Shown in pieces: positions 45,668 to 53,695 of a DNA stretch of 64,000 nucleotides (position 1 is the first letter of the stretch; each line of letters begins with the position of its first letter). The position numbers were made by a program, and so were the translations under genes. The stretch is from the NCBI GenBank assembly GCA_965243385.1, contig CBDEUV010000002.1, positions 5,890,001 to 5,954,000 of the forward strand, written 5' to 3'. The notes under the pieces were generated by a model. It was not told the origin of the DNA. It saw only the letters and a list, made by a program, of their open reading frames with translations, and did no database searches. Source of the stretch: JANSYA01 sp965243385 (GTDB lineage: Bacteria; Spirochaetota; Leptospiria; Leptospirales; Leptonemataceae).

Positions 45668-46306
45668 ATGGCAGGCCAGGACAGTCCGCTCATGTCTGTG
45701 CCCGGTAGCGCCGAAAAACATTGCGATTCGTTTCGCCGGATGTCTCGCCGTCGGCCTCTCGCGCGGGCGGGCGGGGCGCCGCTTGCATTACGCGCCGGTT
45801 TGACGCTGGTCGAACAGGTCATCGTTCTGTTGGTGCTCGGGATATTGCTGGTGATCTTTATTCCATTGCTCAGCGAATTCACCTTTCTGCAATCTTCCGA
45901 AGACCAGGCCGGCAATCTGGCCCGGCATCTGACGGCCGCCCGGAACACGGCGATTAAAGCCAATCGGTTGGTTTATTTCGAGTTCGATCTGGACGAAGAT
46001 AGCTATAACGCTTATACCTATGACCGGGAATCGAGCGAATTGAAAAAGGAGCCGTTGATCGACGAAACTCCGGCGCGCCTGGTCGCCATCGCTTCGGCGA
46101 ATGGAAAGAAGATCACCGAGGGCAAAGTGACGTTAAAGATGCAGCCCTCGGGTGTGGCGGAAGAACTGGCCATCTATCTGGGTTCCAGCGAAAGCGAGAT
46201 CTATGCGACCATGCTCTTCAGTCGCTATACCGGCGAGGCGCGGGTCGAAACCGAAGAGGTACTCGTGGATCTAAAGAAACCAGAATGGCGTCACGAGCCG
46301 GAATAG
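45668..46306 (+). CDS. gspH: Minor pseudopilin GspH
   Basis: Protein of up to 212 residues with processing site ALRAG/LTLVEQVIVLLVLG. The segment FLQSSEDQAGNLARHLTAAR and the beta-rich C-terminal half (YFEFDLDEDSYNAYTY) match GspH. Depending on start (45668, 45692 or 45740) the leader is 44, 36 or 20 residues; none has a strong ribosome-binding site, so the start is uncertain. It follows gspG by 89 bp. GspH belongs to the tip complex or the body of the pseudopilus. Confidence 0.8.
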   Translation: MAGQDSPLMSVPGSAEKHCDSFRRMSRRRPLARAGGAPLALRAGLTLVEQVIVLLVLGILLVIFIPLLSEFTFLQSSEDQAGNLARHLTAARNTAIKANRLVYFEFDLDEDSYNAYTYDRESSELKKEPLIDETPARLVAIASANGKKITEGKVTLKMQPSGVAEELAIYLGSSESEIYATMLFSRYTGEARVETEEVLVDLKKPEWRHEPE

Positions 46307-46339
46307 AATAAACCGGCGGCGAAGTGGCGCGCGCAGAGT

Positions 46340-46969
46340 ATGCACTCCCGTAACTCCAGAGATCCCCGGCGGCGAATGCGCCGGCTGCTGCGTCGGTTCC
46401 GAAACCGAGCGCGCCACTGGCAGCGCCGGGCCGGCTTCACCCTCGTCGAGATGGCCCTGGCCCTGGCGATCGCGTCGTCCTTTCTCGTCTTTTTGACCGC
46501 CAATGTATCCGAAGGCATTCAGATGCAGCTGGAGGCCGATCGTATGACGGTCGCCGTCGCCATCGCCCAGGCGAAACTCTCGCAATTGCGCAACAATCCC
46601 AATCTGAGCCCCGTCGACCAGGAAGGCGAACTGACCGACGCGGGCATGTACAGCGGATATAAATTTCGCATCAAAGTCACCGAACAGGATCTGGACCTGG
46701 CCGAGATCCAGGAGTCGGGGAAAATTAAATCGCCGTCGCTCGGGGATCAGCTTCCCGCGGGCGTTCAAAATCAGGCCGGCAACCAGGAGTCGCTGGGAAC
46801 CTCCACATCGACCCAGACCGGCGGCAAGATTCCGACTCTGCGCATCCTCGTGGCGATCGAATACCCGGTGGGCAACGGCTTTCGGGAATTTCGCGTCGAA
46901 ACCATGCAGGCCCAGCGCCGGCCTTCTCAGGGCTCGGGCGGCGGAGCCAGCTCGGGAGGCTCGTTTTGA
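46340..46969 (+). CDS. gspI: Minor pseudopilin GspI
   Basis: Protein of 209 residues. A 32-residue leader that is about 40 % Arg precedes the site QRRAG/FTLVEMALALAIASSFLVF. The following sequence (MTVAVAIAQAKLSQLRNN) resembles GspI, as does order between H and J. The C-terminus ends in a Gly/Ser-rich tail. GspI forms the pseudopilus tip with J and K. Its stop overlaps the gspJ start. Confidence 0.82.
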   Translation: MHSRNSRDPRRRMRRLLRRFRNRARHWQRRAGFTLVEMALALAIASSFLVFLTANVSEGIQMQLEADRMTVAVAIAQAKLSQLRNNPNLSPVDQEGELTDAGMYSGYKFRIKVTEQDLDLAEIQESGKIKSPSLGDQLPAGVQNQAGNQESLGTSTSTQTGGKIPTLRILVAIEYPVGNGFREFRVETMQAQRRPSQGSGGGASSGGSF

Positions 46970-47703
46970 AGGCGGTTCGCATTCGTCGCCGGGCGGAACG
47001 GCTCCTGGGTTTCGAAATTCGTGACGAGCGTCGTCGTCGCCGGATTCGAAAGCGCCGCCCGGCCCGCCCGAATAGTCGCGCCGGTTTTACGGTGGCGGAA
47101 CTGGTCATCGTCGTATTGCTGATCGGATTTTTGTTTTCGATGATGTTCGGCGTCATCTTCGGGCTGACCCAGGTGACGACCCTGTCTTCGCCGTCGAGCG
47201 TCGCCAAGGCGTCGGGATTTCTCGCGCTTGAGAATATCCGATCGAGCATCGATCAGACCTTTTTCCAGCGGGATATCAAACGTCTGATCTTTCTTGGAAA
47301 AAAACAGGGTTCCGGCGACCGGCGGCGGGACCAATTGACCTTCGCCGCGGTGCATCCGAACTCCGACAGCCTGGGCGTGCCGGCCGTGCGCGAGGTTTCG
47401 TTTTACCTGGATGAAGAGGAGACCGACGAACTTCAGGATGTAAAAACCTACGTTCTAATTCGTCGCGAAGACGAAATGGTCGACGATAAACCGGGCGAAG
47501 GCGGCAATCATTACCCGCTCGTGCGCGGAGTGCTTTCGCTGAAAATGCGCTATAGCCTGAACGGCAAAGACTGGAAAGACGATTGGGACAGCACCCGACT
47601 CCGACGTATGCCGCGCATGGTGCAAATTCAACTGCGCATGCAGGCGGGGAACAAGAGCATTCGTTTTGAAACTATGGCCCAGCCGGGGCTTTATATTCGC
47701 TGA
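46966..47703 (+). CDS. gspJ: Minor pseudopilin GspJ
   Basis: Protein of 245 residues. A 40-residue, very Arg-rich leader precedes PNSRAG/FTVAELVIVVLLIGFLF with Glu at +5. The rest shows alternating beta pattern with RREDEMVDDKPGEGG and MVQIQLRMQ typical of GspJ. The start codon is TTG at 46966, overlapping the gspI stop (TTGA); no other start is in reach, which implies translational coupling and weak initiation. Confidence 0.82.
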   Translation: MKAVRIRRRAERLLGFEIRDERRRRRIRKRRPARPNSRAGFTVAELVIVVLLIGFLFSMMFGVIFGLTQVTTLSSPSSVAKASGFLALENIRSSIDQTFFQRDIKRLIFLGKKQGSGDRRRDQLTFAAVHPNSDSLGVPAVREVSFYLDEEETDELQDVKTYVLIRREDEMVDDKPGEGGNHYPLVRGVLSLKMRYSLNGKDWKDDWDSTRLRRMPRMVQIQLRMQAGNKSIRFETMAQPGLYIR

Positions 47704-47757
47704 GCCGCTTTTGTCGGCCGGCATCCGTGCGACCGGGGCGCATACACATCGCTATCT

Positions 47758-49011
47758 ATGAAAGTAAATCGAAACATACTGCGACCGGGACCTGTGAAAG
47801 GCAGGCCCGCTAAAGCGCGTCCGGTCGGCAGCCAGGCGGCGCGCCGCCGGGGCCGGCCGGGACTCGCCACGAAGCACGTATCGCGGCGGGGGGCGATCGT
47901 CTTGCTTTCGATCTTCATGATCGGGGTTTCGTCGCTCTTGATTTCGTCCCAGTTTTTAGAAGACGTTACCGATCACTATCTCGCGGTGCGGGCCCAGGCC
48001 GACGGCTTTCGTTCGCGGGAGCTTGCCATCGCCGGTTTTCAGGCCAGCATCACGGCGCTCAAGACGATTCCGGAAGACTTCTTGTATCAGAAAGGCGTCA
48101 TTCTCAAGAGCGGCAATCAGCCCGACATTGAGCTGGCGAAGGACTGCCTCGATGAAGAAGAAACCGACTGTTATTATTTTATGGTCGGCTTTCGCCTGCA
48201 GCCCGAAGACGGCAAGCTCAACCTGAACAATCTCGTGCGTTACGACGACCAGCCGAACGAAAACTATCGGCAGGTTGTGCGGCGACTCTTTCGCTCGCTG
48301 AAAATCGACGGCGAAAACAGCGATCCGATTGTGGACTGGATCGACGAAAATGAATTCTCGGAAACCGCCGGCGCGGAAGACGATTATTATAAAGGCCTCG
48401 AGCCGCCGCGCAAAGCGAAGAATTTCCGGCTGTTTTCGCTTTCGGAGATTCCACAAATCAAAGGCTTCGATCACGATATGCTCTATCGCTCGCGGGCGCC
48501 GGAAGACTGGGAGGAAGAGCAGGCAGAGCTCGCGTTTCAAACCGACGACGAAAAGAATCTGATTCAACCCGAGGACTGGATTCTGGCGAACAATGTGACA
48601 GCCTTCATGCCGTTCACGGAGACCGCCGAAGAAAAGGTCAATATCAACGCGGCGCGCTATTTTACCCTGCTGAGCCTGTCGGACGCCATGACCCGGGAGG
48701 CGGTGCTGGCCCTGTTCAAGCTGCGCCGCCAGAGCCAGGGTTATATCAAGAATATCAGCGAATTGCGCGAATTGCCTGAATTTCAGGTTCCGGGAGCGCT
48801 GCCCGACGTGACCCTGTATCAAGAACTGGCCGGCACGGGCGGGGAGGTCTCCGGGATGATCAAGACCGAAGGGGAATATTATCGCGTGGTGGGAGTGGGG
48901 ACGGTCATCCGCCAGTCCGATAATAATGAACAGAGTACGCGCGCCGTTCGGCTGGTCTGGGGGATCTGGGACAAAACGAACCGGCGTCTGATCTATTACT
49001 CGGAGGGTTGA
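47758..49011 (+). CDS. gspK: Minor pseudopilin GspK
   Basis: Protein of 417 residues, longest of the pilin-like set, which caps the pseudopilus. A basic leader of about 45 residues precedes the site KHVSRRG/AIVLLSIFMIGVSSLL; as in other GspK the +5 Glu is missing (Leu). The body carries the family's DWIDENEF and VNINAARYFTLLSLS (SAM-like domain) and the ISELRELPEF motif. Start ATG is the only reasonable one. gspL follows 6 bp downstream. Confidence 0.93.
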   Translation: MKVNRNILRPGPVKGRPAKARPVGSQAARRRGRPGLATKHVSRRGAIVLLSIFMIGVSSLLISSQFLEDVTDHYLAVRAQADGFRSRELAIAGFQASITALKTIPEDFLYQKGVILKSGNQPDIELAKDCLDEEETDCYYFMVGFRLQPEDGKLNLNNLVRYDDQPNENYRQVVRRLFRSLKIDGENSDPIVDWIDENEFSETAGAEDDYYKGLEPPRKAKNFRLFSLSEIPQIKGFDHDMLYRSRAPEDWEEEQAELAFQTDDEKNLIQPEDWILANNVTAFMPFTETAEEKVNINAARYFTLLSLSDAMTREAVLALFKLRRQSQGYIKNISELRELPEFQVPGALPDVTLYQELAGTGGEVSGMIKTEGEYYRVVGVGTVIRQSDNNEQSTRAVRLVWGIWDKTNRRLIYYSEG

Positions 49012-49017
49012 GACGCT

Positions 49018-50739
49018 TTGGTGCTATTTTCCGAAAAATATCTGGTGATCGACTACGGCAGCACGCATATCAAGGGCGCGCTGCTGCAGAGCGGGGGACC
49101 CGGCGGTTTTAAGATTCTCCGGCTGGAAAGTCTGCCGATCGTCAGCCTGCCCCAGGCCGCTCCGGTTCCCGCCGGCACATCCGCCCCGGAATCGTCCGGA
49201 TCCGGAGAAGCCCCGGTAGGCGAATTGGAGGAATACGAATACAATCTGATTCGTTATGTACAGTCCTTCTTCCCGGAAGAACAGAATTTCCTTTTGAATT
49301 TACCCGTCGACCGGCTGTACGTGCGGGACGTGACCGTGCCGACCACGAACCCCAAACAGATGGGGGAGATCATCCCGTTCGAAGTCGAAGCGCTTTTGCC
49401 CGTCGCCTTAGAAGAAGCGGAAGTCATTGGTCAGCCCTGGGAATCCCGCGAAGAGGATTCGAGCGTCATTACATTCACCGCCCGTCACGAAAGCCTGGAA
49501 GCCGCCGTGCGGCCCGTGTTGCGCGGCGATACGTCCATTCGCATGCTTTCCGTGGACGCCGTGGGTCTCGCCGGTCTCGTGCGCATGTTGCCCGCCGAGC
49601 AGTGGAAGAATCAGAGCGTGGGACAGATCGACGTGGGCGGTCGCTATACGATTTTCAACGTGGTGCGCGACGGTAAGCTGGTGTTCTCCCGGCAATTGCC
49701 GTACGGCGGTCAGGATATCACGGATCTGATCGCCGAAAAGCTGGGGCTTTCGACCGAAGAGGCCGAACGAAAAAAGATCGAGCTTGAACTGAACCTCGGC
49801 TATGACAGCAAACGGGCCGCGAAACCCGATGTGTTTTTTCGCCGTAATCGCATCGAACCCAAAGCCTACGAAGCGCTGGTCGCCGCCTGTCGTCGCGGCT
49901 TCGACGAGCTGACCGAGGAGATCGAGCGTTCGGTGCTCGCCTTGCCCTGCGAAACGCCGGCCACCTTTTATGTGAGCGGCGGCGCCGCGCTGATGGGCGG
50001 CGTGCGTGAATTTTTAGAGGATAGCCTGGAGCGGCGGGTCATTCATTATCCCCTGGGACTGAGTTCCGGCCAGGACATGAGTCTCTGGGCGACCGCGATC
50101 GGCACCGCAGAGCACTATCGCGCGAAGCCCGTCGACCGGCTGGACTTTCTGGAAAGCCCCTTCGGCGCGACCCTGCGCGGCGGGAGCTTCAACCTTGGCA
50201 TTTTTTCGACGCCCATTCTTTTCGTTTCCGCATCGGTGATTATATTTTTGATCTCGCTTTTGATGAGCATCTGGCAGGACCGCCGCGAAATCGCGAAGTA
50301 CGAACAGCAGGTCATTAAAATCGCCGAACAGATTCCGGGCCTGGGCCGCAAAGGCAGCGTCGAAGAGTACGTGGCCGCGGCCCGTCGTATGTGCCAGGAA
50401 CGACTGCTCTCGACGGAAGGGCAGGGCGGCGCACGCGTTCTGGATATTCTGAAGTCGCTCACGGACCTTACGCCGTCGCGCTCGGAACTTGATTTTCGTT
50501 TTTCGTCGTTTCAATACGACGACAAAGCCGTGCAGGTCATCGCGCAATTCGCCGGCGCCAACCAGGCGCAGAGCCTGAACAGCGCGGCCCAGCTCGAAGA
50601 AAAATACAAAACGAGTCCGCTCTTTTCCAACGTGGAAGTCCTGCGCCGCAATATTCTACCGGACAAGCGTTCCGTGCGCATGACCTTCAAACTGACTCTG
50701 AAGCGGGAGACCGCTTCGACTTCGGTGAGGTGCCGCTGA
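49018..50739 (+). CDS. gspL: Type II secretion protein GspL
   Basis: Bitopic platform protein of 573 residues. The N-terminal cytoplasmic part has an actin-like (PilM-like) fold: YLVIDYGSTHIKGALLQ at the start, PFEVEALLPVALEEA and GGQDITDLIAEKLGLS in the middle, and YVSGGAALMGGVREFL. One membrane segment (FSTPILFVSASVIIFLISLL, near 400-420) leads to a periplasmic ferredoxin-like domain. It recruits GspE to the membrane. TTG 49018 lies 10 bp after GGAGGG; GTG 49021 is equally possible. Confidence 0.92.
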   Translation: MVLFSEKYLVIDYGSTHIKGALLQSGGPGGFKILRLESLPIVSLPQAAPVPAGTSAPESSGSGEAPVGELEEYEYNLIRYVQSFFPEEQNFLLNLPVDRLYVRDVTVPTTNPKQMGEIIPFEVEALLPVALEEAEVIGQPWESREEDSSVITFTARHESLEAAVRPVLRGDTSIRMLSVDAVGLAGLVRMLPAEQWKNQSVGQIDVGGRYTIFNVVRDGKLVFSRQLPYGGQDITDLIAEKLGLSTEEAERKKIELELNLGYDSKRAAKPDVFFRRNRIEPKAYEALVAACRRGFDELTEEIERSVLALPCETPATFYVSGGAALMGGVREFLEDSLERRVIHYPLGLSSGQDMSLWATAIGTAEHYRAKPVDRLDFLESPFGATLRGGSFNLGIFSTPILFVSASVIIFLISLLMSIWQDRREIAKYEQQVIKIAEQIPGLGRKGSVEEYVAAARRMCQERLLSTEGQGGARVLDILKSLTDLTPSRSELDFRFSSFQYDDKAVQVIAQFAGANQAQSLNSAAQLEEKYKTSPLFSNVEVLRRNILPDKRSVRMTFKLTLKRETASTSVRCR

Positions 50740-50740
50740 G

Positions 50741-51241
50741 ATGCTGGATAAACTCGAACCCCGCGAACGGGTGCTGCTTGTCGTCGGCGCGGTGTTGATC
50801 GCGGTGGCGCTGCTCTTCGTCTTCGGCCGCACGGTCAGCCGGATGCGTGACCGGGTCAGCGAAGACGTGGCCGCGCGCCGGGCCGCCGTCCAGCAGATGG
50901 TGCGCCTGCGCGACAATATCAATGGACTGAAAGCGCCGACCACGCCGCCGAATCGCAGTCAGTTCGTGGCGAATGTGAACAATCTGCTTTCGCAGTACGG
51001 GCTGAACGCGTCGGCCTTTAACGAAAAGCAGCAGTCGGCTCCCGGCCGCACGATCTATGTGATCAGCATGACCCTGCGCTCGGTCAGCCTGGAGGCGCTG
51101 CTCAAATATCTACACGCGGTCGAGTACGGCCGGCGGGTGCCCGCCTCCGTCGAGAATATTCGCATCAATCGCGCGGTGTCCGGCAAAGAGGTGTACGATA
51201 TCAATCTGACGCTGTCGCTGTCGGTACCCAATCAGAAATAA
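50741..51241 (+). CDS. gspM: Type II secretion protein GspM
   Basis: Protein of 166 residues with a short cytoplasmic start (MLDKLEPRERVLLVVG), one membrane segment (about 11-30) and a periplasmic ferredoxin-like domain (MTLRSVSLEALLKYLHAVEY, INLTLSLSVP). Size, layout and location directly after gspL match GspM, which stabilises GspL. Only one base separates it from the gspL stop, indicating coupling. Confidence 0.9.
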   Translation: MLDKLEPRERVLLVVGAVLIAVALLFVFGRTVSRMRDRVSEDVAARRAAVQQMVRLRDNINGLKAPTTPPNRSQFVANVNNLLSQYGLNASAFNEKQQSAPGRTIYVISMTLRSVSLEALLKYLHAVEYGRRVPASVENIRINRAVSGKEVYDINLTLSLSVPNQK

Positions 51242-51275
51242 ACGCGGAAACGCGCGCATCATTTCGTAACAATAT

Positions 51276-52376
51276 ATGGCTTCGAAAAACAAATCACGAA
51301 TCGCGGACCTTGACGAGGCGGACGCCGGAATGTCGGGCTTCGACGCGGACGATGCGGCGCTCGCCGATCTGGAAGGCCTGCCCGAAGATGAGGATCTCGA
51401 ATCCGCGGGCGCGGACCCGACGGGCCTGCCCGAGGACGAGGATCTCGACGCGCTCGACGAGGAATTCGAAGAGAGCCGTCTGAGCGGCAGACAGAAGCTA
51501 TTCGTATTCTTAACCGCGGCCGTGAGCTTTCTGGTATTCACGATCGTTTTTTTCCCGCTCGAAGAATTGATTCGCTATCAACTGCGTTCGTTCGAAAAGC
51601 AACTGGCGATCGATTTCGCGACCCTCGATCTGAATGTCTTCGGCGACGATGTCGTCGGCGGATTCAGCGCGCAGCTGCCCGACAACAGCGGCGGCTTCAG
51701 CGCCGAAACGATCAAATCGGAATTATCCTGGGTGGATCTGGCGGCGGCCAGCCCGAAGGGGCTTGTGCAGTTCGAGGACTCCGAATTGCACATGCAGGGC
51801 TTCGCATTTGATGCGGCGACCATGGATCTCACCCTCGACATAGACGACGCAAACAAGATTCTCACGACTTCGCAGGGCAGCATCCAGCTTCTGGCCGGCG
51901 GTGTGAAATTCACGCAGCTGCCGCTGGATGGTCTGCCCATCCCGATCAGTCTGGACGAACTGAACGTGCGGCGGCTGAATCTCATGCTGAATTTTTCGAA
52001 CGGCGGCGTGGACTTTCAGGATTCGAGTCTGATCAGCGATCTTTTCACGGCGCGGCTCACCGGAACGGGACGTATCGGTGGAAATCTGGGCGCGACCGCG
52101 CTGCAGGCGACGCTCTGCTTGAAACCCGTCGACGATCTGGAGAACAAAAACCCCGAGCTATTTACGGTGTACATCATGGGCGGCGGGGCCGCTGGCGGAG
52201 AACTGTGTGCGGATATCACCGGCACCGTGAGTCGCCCCCAGATGAATATCCAGCGCAGCAATTCTTTCGATTTTTCGAATCCCTCTGGCCCGGAAACCGA
52301 AGGACAAACGGACGGACAGACGGATGCAGGCGAGTCGCCGGAGGCTGTCCCGGAGTCGACGCCGGAGGACGGATGA
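51276..52376 (+). CDS. gspN: Type II secretion protein GspN with acidic repeat
   Basis: Protein of 366 residues. The N-terminal 70 residues are strongly acidic and contain the octapeptide GLPEDEDL twice, 18 residues apart. A membrane segment (LFVFLTAAVSFLVFTIVFF, about 77-95) precedes a periplasmic domain with FSAQLPDNSGGFSAETIKSE and LNVRRLNLMLNFSNGGVDF, typical of the GspN family. The C-terminus is a Thr/Glu/Pro tail. GspN is optional in T2SS and its role is not well defined. Its stop overlaps the next gene's start. Confidence 0.85.
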   Translation: MASKNKSRIADLDEADAGMSGFDADDAALADLEGLPEDEDLESAGADPTGLPEDEDLDALDEEFEESRLSGRQKLFVFLTAAVSFLVFTIVFFPLEELIRYQLRSFEKQLAIDFATLDLNVFGDDVVGGFSAQLPDNSGGFSAETIKSELSWVDLAAASPKGLVQFEDSELHMQGFAFDAATMDLTLDIDDANKILTTSQGSIQLLAGGVKFTQLPLDGLPIPISLDELNVRRLNLMLNFSNGGVDFQDSSLISDLFTARLTGTGRIGGNLGATALQATLCLKPVDDLENKNPELFTVYIMGGGAAGGELCADITGTVSRPQMNIQRSNSFDFSNPSGPETEGQTDGQTDAGESPEAVPESTPEDG

Positions 52377-53695
52377 TGACTTCGAGTCGCGGCCGCAAGC
52401 TCAGGGAGCGGGTGCGTGCAATGGCCGGGGTGCCGATCGCCCGCGGGGCCCTTATGTTCTCGATCGGCTCGGTCGCGATTGCTTTTGCGACCGCCTTCGC
52501 CGCAACGATACCAATCTCCGTCGCAATTCTACTGGCGCCGGGCGAGCCGCTGAACGCGGAGATGCGTCCATATATTCCGCCGCCTGCGAGCGTGCGGTCC
52601 CGGTCGGAGGGTGCGGACGGGCGAAACGAAGCCGGCGATGCGAAGCGGGACCCGGAACGCGATCGTCAAAGCCAACCCGATCAGCCGCGAGTCGTGCATG
52701 CGTTTCCCATCGCGGAGTTTCTGGCGTTTCTGAACTACAAGGACGAACAGCTCGAAATCCTCAGCCGGAGCGAAGAGCCCGAATATGACGGCGTGGTCCT
52801 CGGGCGACTCAAGCGGCGGCTGGCCGCGGTCGTCGGTCCGGATCGACGCTATCGCTTCGATCGCAGTTGCCCGCTGGTCTTCGATCCCGTCGCGCGCGAA
52901 GACGGAGCGGCGTACGTGCGCCTCCTGATTGGTTGTCTGCCTGCACATCATCGCGATGCCTTCGCGATTCGTCTATATCGCGGTAACGCGCTGACCGGGG
53001 TTCGCTTCGCGTCGTACGAACTGTTGCGCGCGCAGCAAAGCCGCCGTGAATTCATCGGCGAGTTGCTCCTGGCCGCCGTCGATCTGCGCGAGGGCTTCGT
53101 TCCCCTCTGGCGCTGGCAGGGCCAGGCCGCGCTATCTTATTCCAACGCACTGCTGGAAACCCTGCGAGCCCGCTATCCGCTCGAAAATGAAGCGCGCCTG
53201 CTTGCGCCCCGGACGCTCAGCGCGAATACAGCGACTCTGTTACGACGTTTCGCCGCGCTGGCGGAGGACGCGGCTTATGTGCGCGAGCGCGATCTGGCCG
53301 CCGATTTTCGGGTGCTCTATCCGGGCGGCAGCTGGTTTGAGTTTCGCCGGAGTTGCCCGCTGCTGGTAGAGGAATCGCTGCGGCGCGAGCCGGCCACTGA
53401 GCTCTATCGTTTGCAGTTGCGCATCAGCTGTCTGCAGGATTCGCCGCGTCTGCGTTCCATTCAATTACTGCTTCCCGGCCATGCTCTGCACGAAGCGGGC
53501 GCTGTGGCGAGGCTGCTCGAAACGGAAGACGCCGGCGCTCGATCCGGGCTCGCGCCAGGCGACCGCATTCACGCCCGGCTGAAATTTCGTACACTTTCCA
53601 GCGAGAATACGCGGGCGGGCCTTCAATTCTTGCTGGTCTGGGACACGATAAGAGATATACGGGCGGATCTGCCGCTCGTTCCACCGAAATCATGA
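52373..53695 (+). CDS. Unknown membrane-anchored protein with internal duplication
   Basis: Protein of 440 residues, family not recognised. One N-terminal membrane segment (ALMFSIGSVAIAFATAFAAT) followed by a basic/Pro linker. Two related segments occur: about 158-205 (YRFDRSCPLVF, then LIGCLPAHH) and 322-370 (FEFRRSCPLLV, then RISCLQDSP). Each has a Cys pair (166/188 and 328/353) that could form a disulfide outside the cytoplasm. GGAGG precedes the ATG at 52373 and a second ATG at 52376; both overlap the gspN stop, and the end overlaps the next gene. It therefore looks like part of the secretion operon; a role as accessory or assembly factor is inference. Confidence 0.7.
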   Translation: MMTSSRGRKLRERVRAMAGVPIARGALMFSIGSVAIAFATAFAATIPISVAILLAPGEPLNAEMRPYIPPPASVRSRSEGADGRNEAGDAKRDPERDRQSQPDQPRVVHAFPIAEFLAFLNYKDEQLEILSRSEEPEYDGVVLGRLKRRLAAVVGPDRRYRFDRSCPLVFDPVAREDGAAYVRLLIGCLPAHHRDAFAIRLYRGNALTGVRFASYELLRAQQSRREFIGELLLAAVDLREGFVPLWRWQGQAALSYSNALLETLRARYPLENEARLLAPRTLSANTATLLRRFAALAEDAAYVRERDLAADFRVLYPGGSWFEFRRSCPLLVEESLRREPATELYRLQLRISCLQDSPRLRSIQLLLPGHALHEAGAVARLLETEDAGARSGLAPGDRIHARLKFRTLSSENTRAGLQFLLVWDTIRDIRADLPLVPPKS

